From Notolepis coatsorum (Eukaryota > Chordata > Actinopteri > Aulopiformes > Paralepididae): a stretch of DNA of 64,000 bases. The position numbers and the translations under genes were made by a program. The stretch lies in NCBI GenBank assembly GCA_963971535.1, contig OZ020589.1, positions 72,441,520 to 72,505,519 on the forward strand, given 5' to 3'. Positions 32,729 through 43,331 of the stretch are shown piece by piece. Numbering within the stretch: position 1 is the first letter of the stretch; every line of letters begins with the position of its first letter. The notes under the pieces were generated by a model. It did not search any database. It had not been told where the DNA came from and saw only the letters and a list, made by a program, of their open reading frames with translations.

Positions 32729-34586
32729 TTAACACTTTGAATGCCCATCACGAGATTTCTCGGGATATCAGCCCGCGGGTTGAATGCCCATCACGAGAAT
32801 TCTCGTTTAATTTTTCTTATTAGGGATGTGAATTCATATTTCATCAACCGAGTCTACCGTTGGTAATCCTGCCCCGCCAGGTGCTCAGATGTGAAAAAAG
32901 CACCCCCTATCGTCTCCCAGATGGTAATGCACCATTTTGGATTGGACTCGATGAAAATGGATGAGGAAAAAAAAACTCCGGAATCCACATTTTACTTCTC
33001 ACGCATGTAACCGGAGCCGATCAGCTTCATTCTGGACCCTAAGCACAGCGTGTAATATGTGTTTTACAGTATACGCTAGGGGTGGACGGTATGGTCTAAA
33101 ATTTATATCACGGTATAATTTGAAGCATAGACGGTAACGGTATATATCACGGTATCAGTGTTTCCGTTAGAATACTTTTTTTTGCCCGATAGGCAGGCTA
33201 TATAAAGAATGACATCCTCAAGGCATGTAGATTTATAATATTTTAACTTAAAACTAGGCTACTTTTGCGTATAAAGTCATTATATTCCAAATAAAATAAG
33301 TCCCGAGTCCGTGCTGCTCCCATTGCAAACAGCCGGGCTGGATGCTGGATTTTGCTAGAAACATATGTAGCTGCAGAGCCACAGAGCCAGCGGCGCTTTC
33401 AGGTCTGGTCACAGCTTTCAGCCGTTGGGTGGGGGGGCGCTGTTGAGCGGACCTGACCTGAAAGCGCCGCTGGCTCTGCGGCTCTGCAGCTGCATGCTAT
33501 TCGCAAATCCACTGCTGCCGCCGTCCTCCCGGCTCCCGCTGCAGCCGTCGTTATCATAACACTACACGCATATCATAATGTTTACAGCAAACTGTAGTTG
33601 ATCACCAGGTATGTTTTATTAACGTAGAATAATTCATATAAGAAAAACGATAGGGACATCTCTTACCTTTCTCCACTGGTTAAAAATGCCAGGAACTGAA
33701 ATTGAAACTTGCTGTGCGCCGCGGTGATATGTGTTTATTATGAAATGACAATTGCGTGTTGACGCGCCCACTGCGCGAAGCCTCCTAAATAACTTTTTCC
33801 AGTTTGCACATATCTATTATCTATGACTAATTCTATCTATTTTTAGGGGCAAATGTGATTGAAATAGTCGCGCTGTGGTTACATGACGTCATTGCTATTT
33901 TAGAGCTACTCTACCGGTTACACGGTATAGTCAAAATCCATACCGTAGAGCAAATTAATACCGTTTATACCGTATACCGTTTATACCGTCCACCCCTAGT
34001 ATACGCGTGGGATCAATAAAAGGATAGATTTTTGGAATGGCGATCAGGAATTGGAATAATCCATTTGGATACCATCTGATCTCAGGTAAGGAATCTATTT
34101 TACCAGTCTTAGGATAATCAGACCGGTTTTCACAGAGATATAAGCTTTTCCCCTATAATGTGATATGGCTGTTTGACTGTAAGAGCGATCAGGAACTGAG
34201 AGAATCGATTTTCAGCGCACGGCACCAGCGTGCACACGTACACATATACTATCGATAATCTAGCGTTTATTTTAAAACGATTCATAAATAGGCCGAAAAA
34301 TGACAACGTTCTAGAATATTACAGTACAGGGCGAATATCATGGAATCTTTTTTTTCTTTGTGAAAACGAGGGCTTTTCAAAATGCTATCAAGCGGAAATG
34401 AACCGATAAAAAAACAATCCGCTTCGACAATGTTGACTGGAAATGAGTCATTGATAATGCGACGGGCAGATTAGACACAGCCATAATTTAAAACATAGAT
34501 TAGCCGATATTAATGCCAACATTGAAGTGGATGGTGGGCATTCAAGCACTAAATGTGCGCCCCCTGCTGGGCACTGAAAGTGTTAA
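32729..34586. mobile_element. piggyBac-like MITE carrying a nested hAT-like element
   Basis: Ends TTAACACTTTGAATGCCC and GGGCACTGAAAGTGTTAA with TTAA at both edges (32729-32732, 34583-34586). Interior aligns with 20668-21588, but the conserved short frame is broken here. The splice-donor-like CTCAG/GTAAGG near 34083 is retained. Confidence 0.92.
33077..33998. mobile_element. Non-autonomous hAT-like element (TAGGGGTGGACGGTATGG)
   Basis: Ends TAGGGGTGGACGGTATGG and ATACCGTCCACCCCTA, exact 8-bp TSD GTATACGC (33069-33076, 33999-34006). The ends iterate ACGGTATA. A fragment of the CAGNGTTTCCGTTAG family begins near 33158 inside it. Confidence 0.95.
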
Positions 34587-34633
34587 GTGCTGCATCGTGA
34601 GTTACTTGGTACTCAGCACCACACTCGGACCTA

Positions 34634-34681
34634 CTACTGTATTGTACCCATTTTGCAATCTGTTAAATTAAGTTTTCATTC
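34634..34681 (+). repeat. Short fragment of the (ATCA)n-tailed LINE 3' end
   Basis: TACTGTATTGTACCCATTTT and GCAATCTGTTAA followed by TTTTCATTC match the 3' terminus at 36180-36233. The fragment is directly abutted by the next hAT-like element. Confidence 0.65.
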
Positions 34682-34776
34682 AAGGGCTGCAAGGATTAGT
34701 CGACATAATCGACGATGTCGATTATAAAAAATCGTCGACGAGGAATTGTTGCGTCAATTAGTAATTAAAAAAAAAA

Positions 34777-37700
34777 TACCTTGTTGGGACATAATTGGAC
34801 CCTTATTACTAAATATGATCTTATACTCAGTCAAGGAGGGGAGCTTCCATAAACACGACAATATTGCACTCATTTCAGTCCTTCTCAAAAAAGACAAAGA
34901 CCCCACCGAGTGCGGTAGTTACAGACCCTTAAGCCTCCTCGGAACCGATGTCAAACTGTACTCTAAGGTATTAGCCATCAGATTACAAAAGCATATGACG
35001 TCTTTAGTTCATCCGGACCAAACTGGCTTCATAAGAGGTCGCCTGATCACTGATAACATAAGACGAATACTGCACGTACTAGATGCAGACAAAGAAGACA
35101 CCATACCTAAGGCGATGCTGTCCCTGGATGCTATGAAAGCCTTTGACAGGCTGGAATGGTCGTATCTATGGGCAGTATTAGAAAGGATGGGGTTAGGAAA
35201 AGGATTCATTGATATGATTAAAGTATTATACAAAGACCCATTGGCCATGATTACAACAGGTCACCCTGAAGACTCTAGCAGGAGCACTCATTCAAGGGTA
35301 CTACGACTATGCTTGCACCTCATGGTACCAAAGCACCTCAAAGGCACTAAAAAACAAATTACAAACATCTCAAAACAAGCTAGTCAGACTACTACTTGAC
35401 CTGACTCCTAGAACCCACCTCACCCCTGCCCACTTTGACAACCTAGGATGGCTTAGAGTAGACGACAGAGTACAGCAACTTGCAATGGGCCTGGTCTACA
35501 AGATACACTACGCGACCAAGGTACCCATGTACATGTCAAAATACTTCCCAAAGGTCAGTGAATACCACGATCACAACACCAGAGGGAGCTCCACAAATCA
35601 TGTAAAACCCAGATTCGGCTCAAACAAGGGACTAAACACGTTTCGCAATTATGCCACATCAATGTGGAACGCCCTGCCTAAAGCTGTAAAGGAATGTGAA
35701 TCACTACCCACCTTCAAAAACACTCTCAAAAAACACCTACGTGAGACTGCAATTCGAAACTGGCCCCTACAAATGTCCTAACCTAGTTGTACAGTAAATT
35801 ACCAAGTAAGGCTTTGTCAATATTCCAATGTACAGTGTAAAATGTGTGTGTGTCCCCTACCCAACCCCCCCCCCCCCCCACCTCCAATGTACAGCCCTCA
35901 CCCAACCCACCCAACCCCACCCCACCAACCTCCTCCAATGTACAGTTTCTACGCCAAATGTATATACACTCCTTTTCTGGACACTTTTGTATCACAAACA
36001 GTACTGTATTTGCAAATCTGATATGTCATACATGTATAGATGTAGCAGTACTGTCTATCTGTATGTCATGTATGTCATATATGTTATGATGAATTGAAAA
36101 TGGGGGACCCTGGTGGAAACAAGACGAAAGTCTTTCTCTGGTCTGCATCCCCTTAACAATTGTATGTATTGAGATGTACTGTACTGTACCCATTCTGCAA
36201 TCTGTTAATAAACTTTTCAATCAATCAATCAATCAGGTACATTCATCTCCAAAATCTTTCCGGTATCACGCTCAGCCAGACAGGGTTGCCCTCTTAGTCC
36301 CGGACTATTCGATCTATCATTAGAGCCTTTAGCACAATATATAAGACAATCCCAATCCATAGAACCAATCGTAATCAAGGGCACACAACATAAAATTAGT
36401 TTATATGCGGACGACGTAATATTGTTCATGCAAAGCCCCAACACCACATTGCCTCATCTACTCAAGTTGATTGAGAACTTTGGTGATTTATCGGGATTTA
36501 AAATAAATTGGCCGAAGTCGGCTTTCCTTCCACTTAACACCCATGCAAAAAAAGATACAACCCTCCCAGGTGAGATACCCATGGTAAAACATTTTAGATG
36601 CTTGGGTGTGGAAATAGTTCCCACCATAAGACAAACGGTGAAGCACAATTACACAAAAATACAGAACAAAATCAAAGACGACCTGGACAGGTGGGCAAAA
36701 CTTAAAAACTCAGTACAGGCAAGGGTATCAATAGTTAAGATGGATGTACTACCTAGAATCAACTTCATCAGTTCAATGCTACCGTTACCCCCTCCAGAGG
36801 GTTACTGGAAAAGATTACACTCCTCCACATACAAATTTATTTGGAATAACAAACCACCTCGCATAAAAAGATCCACCGCACAGAGAAATAAAGCAGACGG
36901 TGGCATGGCAGTTCCAGATTTTTTCCAATATTTTAAGGCATACACATTAAGACCATTGACAATATGGTTTGATCCCCAGGCATTGGTATCCTGTAGAAAA
37001 TTGGAAGAAAACATAGTAGCCCCACATAGACTGAAGGACATAGCACACACTAAACTACCAATCAAGCACTGTGAGCGGAAATTTGGCCCCATAATTACCC
37101 ATGCAATCCGGATATGGCGTGAAACACAAAAAAAATATCCTAACCCACAAAAATGACATAATCACACTCCATTATTCAATAACAATGCACTCTTAATTGA
37201 AAAACGTCCTATAAGATTCCCTATATGGGAAGAGCAAGGCATACACTCATTAGGGGATATTTTCAACAACCAGGGTTTTTGTAGTTATGGAGAAATATGC
37301 ACAAAGTTTAACCTCACCGGGTCCACATGGCTTTTTTACATACAGTTACAGCTATGTTTGAAGTCTCACAGTGTTCCATTAGACATACCAGTTGAACACC
37401 ACAGATACCACAAATTCTTCTATGAAAGAGAGACATCGAGAGGTTTTGAATCAGGTTTTTATTATCAATTACTAACGTCCTCGTATGAAACCCTCCAACT
37501 AGACTCTGTCTGGAGGAGGGATATACCAGACCTGGAAAGTGACTTTGATTGGCAAGGAGCATGGGCAAATGTCCGTCTTACATCAAGGAACCCGGACCAT
37601 CAACAAATCAATCTTAACTATATTCACAGGACATACTTGACTCCTATAAGACTGAACAGAATGGGTCTTAAACAAGACTCAAAATGCTCCCAATGTACAA

Positions 37701-38416
37701 ATGGAGACGAAGGGACATTTATGCACATGTATTGGGACTGCCCACCAGTTAAGGCATTCTGGAAAGATGTGACCCGTCAATTATCAAAACTCGTATCTTG
37801 GAATATACCAGTACACCCCTCTGTATTACTATTGAATGATGTTTTTGAGTTTGCAGTAAATCCACAGCTAAAGAGATTGGTTTTATCGGGTATCACAGTA
37901 GCTAAAAAAAACTGATCGCATCACGCTGGTTTCAACCGGAAAAAATGTGCCGGAAGGTTTGGTTTCTTACATATCTCGATGTGATTTATCAAGAAATATC
38001 TACAGCAAGAATTCTGGGTCTCAACGAATCCAAAATGTCAATGTGGTTAGAAGTGGTGGAGAGAATAAAAGCTAGCTTATAATGGTAGTGTCTGGTTAGG
38101 AGTGAGGGATAATGGAGGTACTATCCAAGGAGGGGTCCGGGAGGGGGGGGTTCGAGCTGGAGCATATGTGTGTAGGGTTTTAGATAATAGGTATTAGGGG
38201 TATATCCTGTATAAGGCATTGGTATAATTAGTAATTTCGTTGGATATACACTGTATACGGTAAAATATTATTATAGACTTTTTTTTGTTTTCTGTTTCTG
38301 TACTTGCATGTCATTTTAGCCACCTTAATTGTTAGTTTCATTATGCATTGTGTGTTGAGTACTGACTTTTAATAATTTTTGTTTTGCAATAATAAAAAAA
38401 AAAAAAAAAAAAAAAA
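34777..38416 (+). pseudogene. L1/Tx1-type LINE ORF2, 5'-truncated, interrupted once
   Basis: Starts within the [41 protein letters not shown] (A box), then after removing 35262-36238 ARQGCPLSPGLFDLSLEPL (B box), SLYADDVILF (catalytic box near 36400), thumb, and a C-terminal cysteine motif CSQCTNGDEGTFMHMYWDC. Removing the 977-bp insert plus one TSD keeps the frame exactly. An in-frame TGA at 37154-37156 and a stop at 37913-37915 break it. The 3' UTR ends in about 25 A residues at 38393-38416. It is a different, diverged copy from the LINE at 4619-16850. Confidence 0.9.
35262..36233 (+). mobile_element. 5'-truncated LINE with (AATC)n tail
   Basis: Inserted in the L1/Tx1 LINE with TSD CAGGT (35257-35261, 36234-36238). 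An open frame from about 35263 to 35781 (173 codons, no ATG) encodes the region after the RT of a CR1-group [32 protein letters not shown], then HDHNTRGSS and MWNALPKAVKECESLP. A C- and CA-rich stretch and a 3' UTR (36089-36233) end in (ATCA)n. This 3' UTR is the parent sequence for the dispersed fragments at 509, 18506, 23845, 34634, 49348 and 49538. The clade beyond CR1-group is not certain. Confidence 0.88.
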
Positions 38417-38509
38417 TGCTTCTCAGCTCTGGTCCAGCCAGCTGAAGACTTCTTAGCTTAACATAACAGACAGACAGTAAGTTTGGGGGAACTAATGGGA
38501 TAACTGGGG

Positions 38510-39498
38510 CAGGGTTTCCGTTAGAAAAAATTGTTGCCGGTCTCCGTGACCTGCAAGATTTCAATCTACCGGACAAATGAGATTAATTCCGGTCATAGTT
38601 TATTGAGCTTTAAAACAATTGATAGGCAGGCTATATAAAGAATGTCATCCTCAAGGCATGTAGATTTATAATATTATTACTTAAAACTAGGCTACTTTTG
38701 CGTATACAGTCATTAATATATTCCAAATAAAATAAGTCCCTCGATACTCCGTGCTGCTGCTGACTTGAAATAAAATAGACCGCGTATGTGGGCAGTCGGT
38801 CCGACACTAAGTCTGTTATAATCACATTTTTATGAGCTAACGAATTCCGTTATATTGGACATTTGTATTAATTATATCAAGCGAAGAACTGAGAAATTTT
38901 GCAGAGAGAGACGGCAACATTATCGTGGGTTTGCGTGATGTATATCTCCACCTCCCAACGACTTGGTGCTGGTCATAATGTCCGGTGAAAACAACTCCCT
39001 CCAAGCACAACTTGACCACCCGAACCGTACCAAAACAGGCCAAAATTAAATAGCCCATGCGACGAACGATTCATTACATTCGTTTCATCGTTGCTCCACC
39101 AAGCAGCCGGTCCAACAATGAAAGCGGTTATCAGCGCGAGCCGGCCGCAGTTAGTTTGCAAGAAGCATCCAGCTGCAGACCCGCAGAGCAGCTTTCCAGG
39201 TCTGGGGACCGCACTGTGCCAGCAAAGCTGGTGGGTTCTGTGGGTCTGCAGCTGCATGCCTTCCGCAAATCCAGCAGCAAGCTCTCGCTGAGCGAAGCAA
39301 CGACAACAAACGCAATGATTGTTTCGTTCATCGCATAGGCCACCCAACTCCAGCCCATCCAAATACAATTCAAATAATCAAACTGTGCCCAGAGGGAACT
39401 ATTTTCACCGGACACTATGACCGGAGAGATTAAATATGTCGGACTTCAACAGATTTTGCCGGTCAAATACCGGTAATTACCGGCTAACGGAAACGCTG
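38510..39498. mobile_element. Non-autonomous hAT-like element (CAGGGTTTCCGTTAG)
   Basis: Ends CAGGGTTTCCGTTAG and CTAACGGAAACGCTG, exact 8-bp TSD AACTGGGG (38502-38509, 39499-39506). Same family as 61807-62842. The interior has a partly degraded inverted repeat. Apparent frames on both strands near 38973-39415 reflect that symmetry. Confidence 0.95.
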
Positions 39499-40231
39499 AA
39501 CTGGGGATGTTGTTTGGTCCTGTCAAGAGTCTCAAAGCAACTCTGAGGTCATGCTCAATGTCCAATCTGTTCCTCTGCTCTGTCTTCAGCTGGACCAGAG
39601 CTGAGAAGCCACTCACAAAGATAGGTAGTGCAAAAAAAATTAAAAATAAATAAATAATTTTATTATTATTTTTTTTATATAATTGTTTTTCGATTAGTCG
39701 ACTAATCGAAAAAATTATAGACAGATTAGTCAACTACCAAAATAGTCATTAGTTGCAGCCCTAATTCATTCACATTTTGTATCATAATAATCACAACACA
39801 GCGGCTGATACACTCACTTGTTCTGCACTTGGTGAGTATACCATCGCCGTCGGAAGCGTGTAATTAGCACTTTTCAGAAGCTGTGTGGTCCGGTCTTGAA
39901 CTTTCCATAACGTCTCGATAAATCCATTTGATTAGATCCAGCACTGAATGCATTTAGTGATTATTATCAATTTTCGATGACAACAATTGCCGATAGCCGC
40001 TTGGCATTTCCTGGTTGATAAGGACATAGGACCCTCTCCCGCAGACGTTAAGTTAGTGAAGGTGATTTGTGGAGGAGGTTGAGGTACTGGAACGCTGGTG
40101 CCAGGACAACAGCCTGCTCCTGAACATTGGTAAAACCAAGGAGCTGATCGTGGATTATAGGAGAGGACAGCAGGAGACGCACACACCACTGATGATTAAC
40201 AGGGCTACCGTGGACAGGGTGAGCAGCTTCA

Positions 40232-41102
40232 CATTCACATATATGCCTACCACTTGTATCTATTGCTATGTCCGCCTACTACAATCTCATGAGCTGTCTA
40301 ACGCCTGTCCCGTCTCCCTGTCTTCCTATGACTTGCTGTCCTGGAGTGTTGACCGGAGTGTTGGACGTCCCGTGACGAAGGCCGGGAGATTGCGACCCCC
40401 TCTGCGTGCCCCCCTGTCTTCGGAGGTCTCGTAGTGGTGACCGGAGTGCCGGATGTCCCGCGATGATGTCGGGGAGTTCGCGACCCTCTCTGCGCCACCC
40501 CCCTTCCCCCTGTCTCCGGCTGTCCCTGAGCAACGAACGGAGTGTTGACTGTCCCGTGACTAAGACGGGGAGGACGTGACCCTCTTGCGCCGCCCCTGTG
40601 CCTCAAATAGATCCGCTATCAACTCTATCTTTAATCTTTCAAAATGTTCAGTTGCTATCGCTATTAGCTCTATCTTTAATTTTTCAAAATGTACAGTTGC
40701 TATTGCATGCACTCATCTGTGTTTCACCACACACATGAGTGCATGCTTACCAACTGTCCGTCTGCAACACTACTATCACCGACATCTAAGAAGGGAGATC
40801 CCCCCTTGAACGGCCCTTCTAAGGTTTCTCTCCTCCACATTGCCTGTGGAGCTTTTTTTCCCTATTGTTAGGTTTTAGTGAGTTTTTCCTTACCTTCGCG
40901 TGGGGTATGTCTGGGAGTGCTTGCATTCTTTCATTTATTTGCATTCATCTAAAAAATGTTTGGACCCTATGGTGTTCTTGTTCTGTTCTTGACTTATTGT
41001 TATGTTGTCTTCTTGACTTGTTTAAAGAAGACCTGTACGGCCCATGGGGACATTAACGTGTGTTGTCGGGCCCTATAAATAAATTTGATTTGATTTGATT
41101 TA
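40232..41102 (+). mobile_element. Compact retroposon: GC-rich tandem 5' repeats and (GATTT)n tail
   Basis: TSD CTTCA on both sides (40227-40231, 41103-41107). The 5' third (about 40345-40605) holds nearly three tandem units of 85-95 bp, each starting GGAGTGTTG or GGAGTGCCG with CCCGTGAC/CCCGCGAT and GCGACCC. The remainder is a T-rich 3' region (TTCCCTATTGTTAGG, GGGCCCTATAAATAAA) ending (GATTT)n. No RT is encoded. This resembles a LINE-derived non-autonomous element: 5' promoter-like repeats fused to a 3' end. Confidence 0.7.
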
Positions 41103-41787
41103 CTTCAAGTACCTGGGGGTCCACATCTCAGAGGACCTGACATGGTCAACACACATAGACACAGTAGTAAAGAAGGCGAAACAGCGTCTACTCTCTACCA
41201 CCTGAGACAGTTAAGGAAGTTCAGAGTATCGGGAAAGATACTCCAGTCCTTCTACTCAGGAGCTGTAGAGAGCATCCTGACCGGAAACATCACTGCCTGG
41301 TATGGAAACAGCACGGCACAGGACAAGAAGGCCCTACAGAGAGTGGTGCGCTCAGCCGAGCGTACCACGGGTATTGCACTACCCCCCCCCTGCAGGTTCT
41401 ATACAACAAGAGGTGCAAATCCAGAGCCTGCAGGATAATGAAAGACCCTCACCACCCCAATAACAGCCTGTTTCAGCTGCTGAGGTCAGGCAGACGCCTG
41501 CGAACCCCAGCTACTAGGACAGAGCGGCTTAGGCTCAGCTTCTTCCCCCAGGCCATCAGAGCCATGAACAATGAACATTGAGTGCTCAGAACATTGAACT
41601 GTCCACACACAAGCACACATGAACACACACACGACACGCACACTGTGCACGCTCACACACGAGCAGCCACTTAACACTTTAACATGAGCGGGCACACACT
41701 CATGTCGCACACGTGTACGCACACTTATGGCCAAAGGAAAGGACACTTTAAATTAGAATAACAGGAACAGTGTATTGCACTACCAAA

Positions 41788-42578
41788 TAGGGGTGGGAAT
41801 CATCAGTTTCATCACGATACGATACGATATCGATTATTTGGACAACGATACGATATTTGCCGATATCACAAAGTCTGCCACGATACGATACGATACGATT
41901 CAATTCAGGTGCCTGCGATCGATATGAGGCGATATTATGTGCCCATTTAACACAATCAGTCACATTTAGATCAACTAAAAAAAGGCTACGGAAATATCAA
42001 TTGATGTATTTATTTTTGAGCTCTTCCAGACATTTAAATGAAAAACAATCTATTGTTTTTAATACAAATAGACCTCCCGTTCACTTTTGTTTTTATATAT
42101 TGAGCTTTAACACACACACAGACACACACAGACACACACACACACACACACACACACGCAGTCCCCCACAGCCCCCACCCCTCCTCCTTCCAAGTCCCCT
42201 CTTCACTCTCCTGTTCTCTCTCACGGTTAGCTGCTTAGCTTTTAAGCAGCCAACGCGACGTTCATTTAGATATTTAACGCGACGTTGGCATAAAGGAATG
42301 CCTGTTATATGCATTTGACCCGTTGCGGGGAAAAAACTGCACAGACTTATATCTGCTCGCAAAATAGACGCTCTGTAGTGCTTTACAGCAGACGCAAACA
42401 CTGCTGTAATGTGTACACGGAGTTTCACAATACTGGGCGCCGGCGGATATGACTCGCGGGGATTTTCAAAATAAGAGTATCGCAATATGAATCGATCTTT
42501 TTACGTTGCGTCGATCCTATTTGATTATTGATAATAGATCGATATATCGATCTGGATCGATGTATTGTCCCACCCCTA
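41788..42578. mobile_element. Non-autonomous hAT-like element (TAGGGGTGGGAATCA)
   Basis: Ends TAGGGGTGGGAATCATCAG and GTCCCACCCCTA, exact 8-bp TSD CTACCAAA (41780-41787, 42579-42586). The ends iterate CGATACGATA. It has a CA microsatellite near 42111-42156. The module 42240-42485 is shared with 61430-61690 and, reversed, with 44190-44420 in a different family. Confidence 0.95.
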
Positions 42579-43331
42579 CTACCAAAGCTAACTAGCATGT
42601 CCCATATGCTCTGTAAATAACTATGTACAGATACCGAGATGTCACTCCATGTTACCTGTTACCTGTTACTGCACAATGTTGTTTTCTTCTTTGATTCTAT
42701 TATATGTACCACTGTATTGCACATCGTTGCGGGCTAGACCACCCGCATTTCATTGTATACCTGTATGCCGTGACAATTAAAACTCTTGACTTGACTTGAC
42801 TTGTCAGAACTATAGGTGGCAGTATGCGGCTTTCTGTGGTTGCGACCCCATAGCATAGAATAAGAAGAAGAGATTTGTCATTGAGAGCGTGAAGCGCAGC
42901 TATGTCCCTATTTTCAGAGCAAGACATTTTGATCGATTTCTTTTTTAGTTCATGTTATTAGATTAGGCAATTATTGTATACACATGAAGCACTAGATAGA
43001 CTATTTGTTTAGTTAAATAGTTGTCATTCTATATTTTTAAAGAAACATTCCCAGGCATCTCCGCGGCACCCCTGGCAGCTCTCCGCAGCACCCCTGTGTG
43101 CCGCGGCACCCCTGTTGAGAACCGCTGTTCTAGACGTTAACACAACAATGTATGAATGAAAAAATATAACGTTCCCACATCCGGAACGATAGATAATCGA
43201 TGTTGAATGGGCCATAGTAATGCAGATATGGCTATAATATTTAAAAAGTTATAGCCCTGCAAAGAAGGTAAACATCTCCATAGGGGTACAGTGCTGGCAG
43301 ACTGGGTATAATGATGGGCACAATGCCGGGC

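Larger units (their letters stand above)
34682..39763. mobile_element. hAT-like element (AGGGCTGCAA, GATTAGTCGAC repeats) holding a LINE
   Basis: Left end AAGGGCTGCAAGGATTAGTC and right end GTTGCAGCCCTA, with flanks TTTCATTC (34674-34681) and ATTCATTC (39764-39771), an 8-bp TSD with one mismatch. Both ends iterate TAGTCGAC. Nested inside: an L1/Tx1 LINE (about 34777-38416) and a hAT-like element (38510-39498). A 20-bp arm (GCTTCTCAGCTCTGGTCCAG, 38419-38438) recurs inverted near 39591-39610. Confidence 0.88.
40046..42805 (+). pseudogene. Rex1/CR1-like LINE, 5'-truncated, with two insertions
   Basis: Begins late in the RT (VLERWCQDNSLLLNIGKTKE), is interrupted by 40232-41102, then resumes in phase FKYLGVHISEDLTWSTHID. 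Later parts (SGAVESILTGNITAWYGNS, LRLSFFPQAIRAMNN) are in other frames because of small indels near 41190 and in a C run near 41385. The 3' UTR is CA-rich, interrupted by the hAT-like element 41788-42578, and ends in a (CTTGA)n tail at about 42783-42805. It is inactive. Confidence 0.87.
32108..43127. mobile_element. hAT-like element expanded to 11 kb by nested insertions
   Basis: Ends CAGGGGTTCACAACC and GGTTCTCAACAGGGG-type inverted partner (on the plus strand TGTTGAGAACCGCTG), with exact 8-bp TSD TTCTAGAC (32100-32107, 43128-43135). The subterminal motif GGCACCCCTG is repeated at both ends. Its own DNA is about 32108-32728, 34587-34681, 39764-40045 and 42806-43127; the rest is later insertions. 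32400-32510 is similar to 43815-43930, a solo relative. No intact transposase. Confidence 0.93.

Noticed and set aside
40279..40606. Arg/Gly/Pro-rich frames of 84 and 102 codons on the minus strand
   Set aside because: They arise from the GC-rich tandem repeat in the retroposon 40232-41102.
41671..41684. TTAACACTTTAAC as a piggyBac-like terminus
   Set aside because: It lies within the Rex1-like 3' UTR with no partner and no interior similarity, so it is probably chance.
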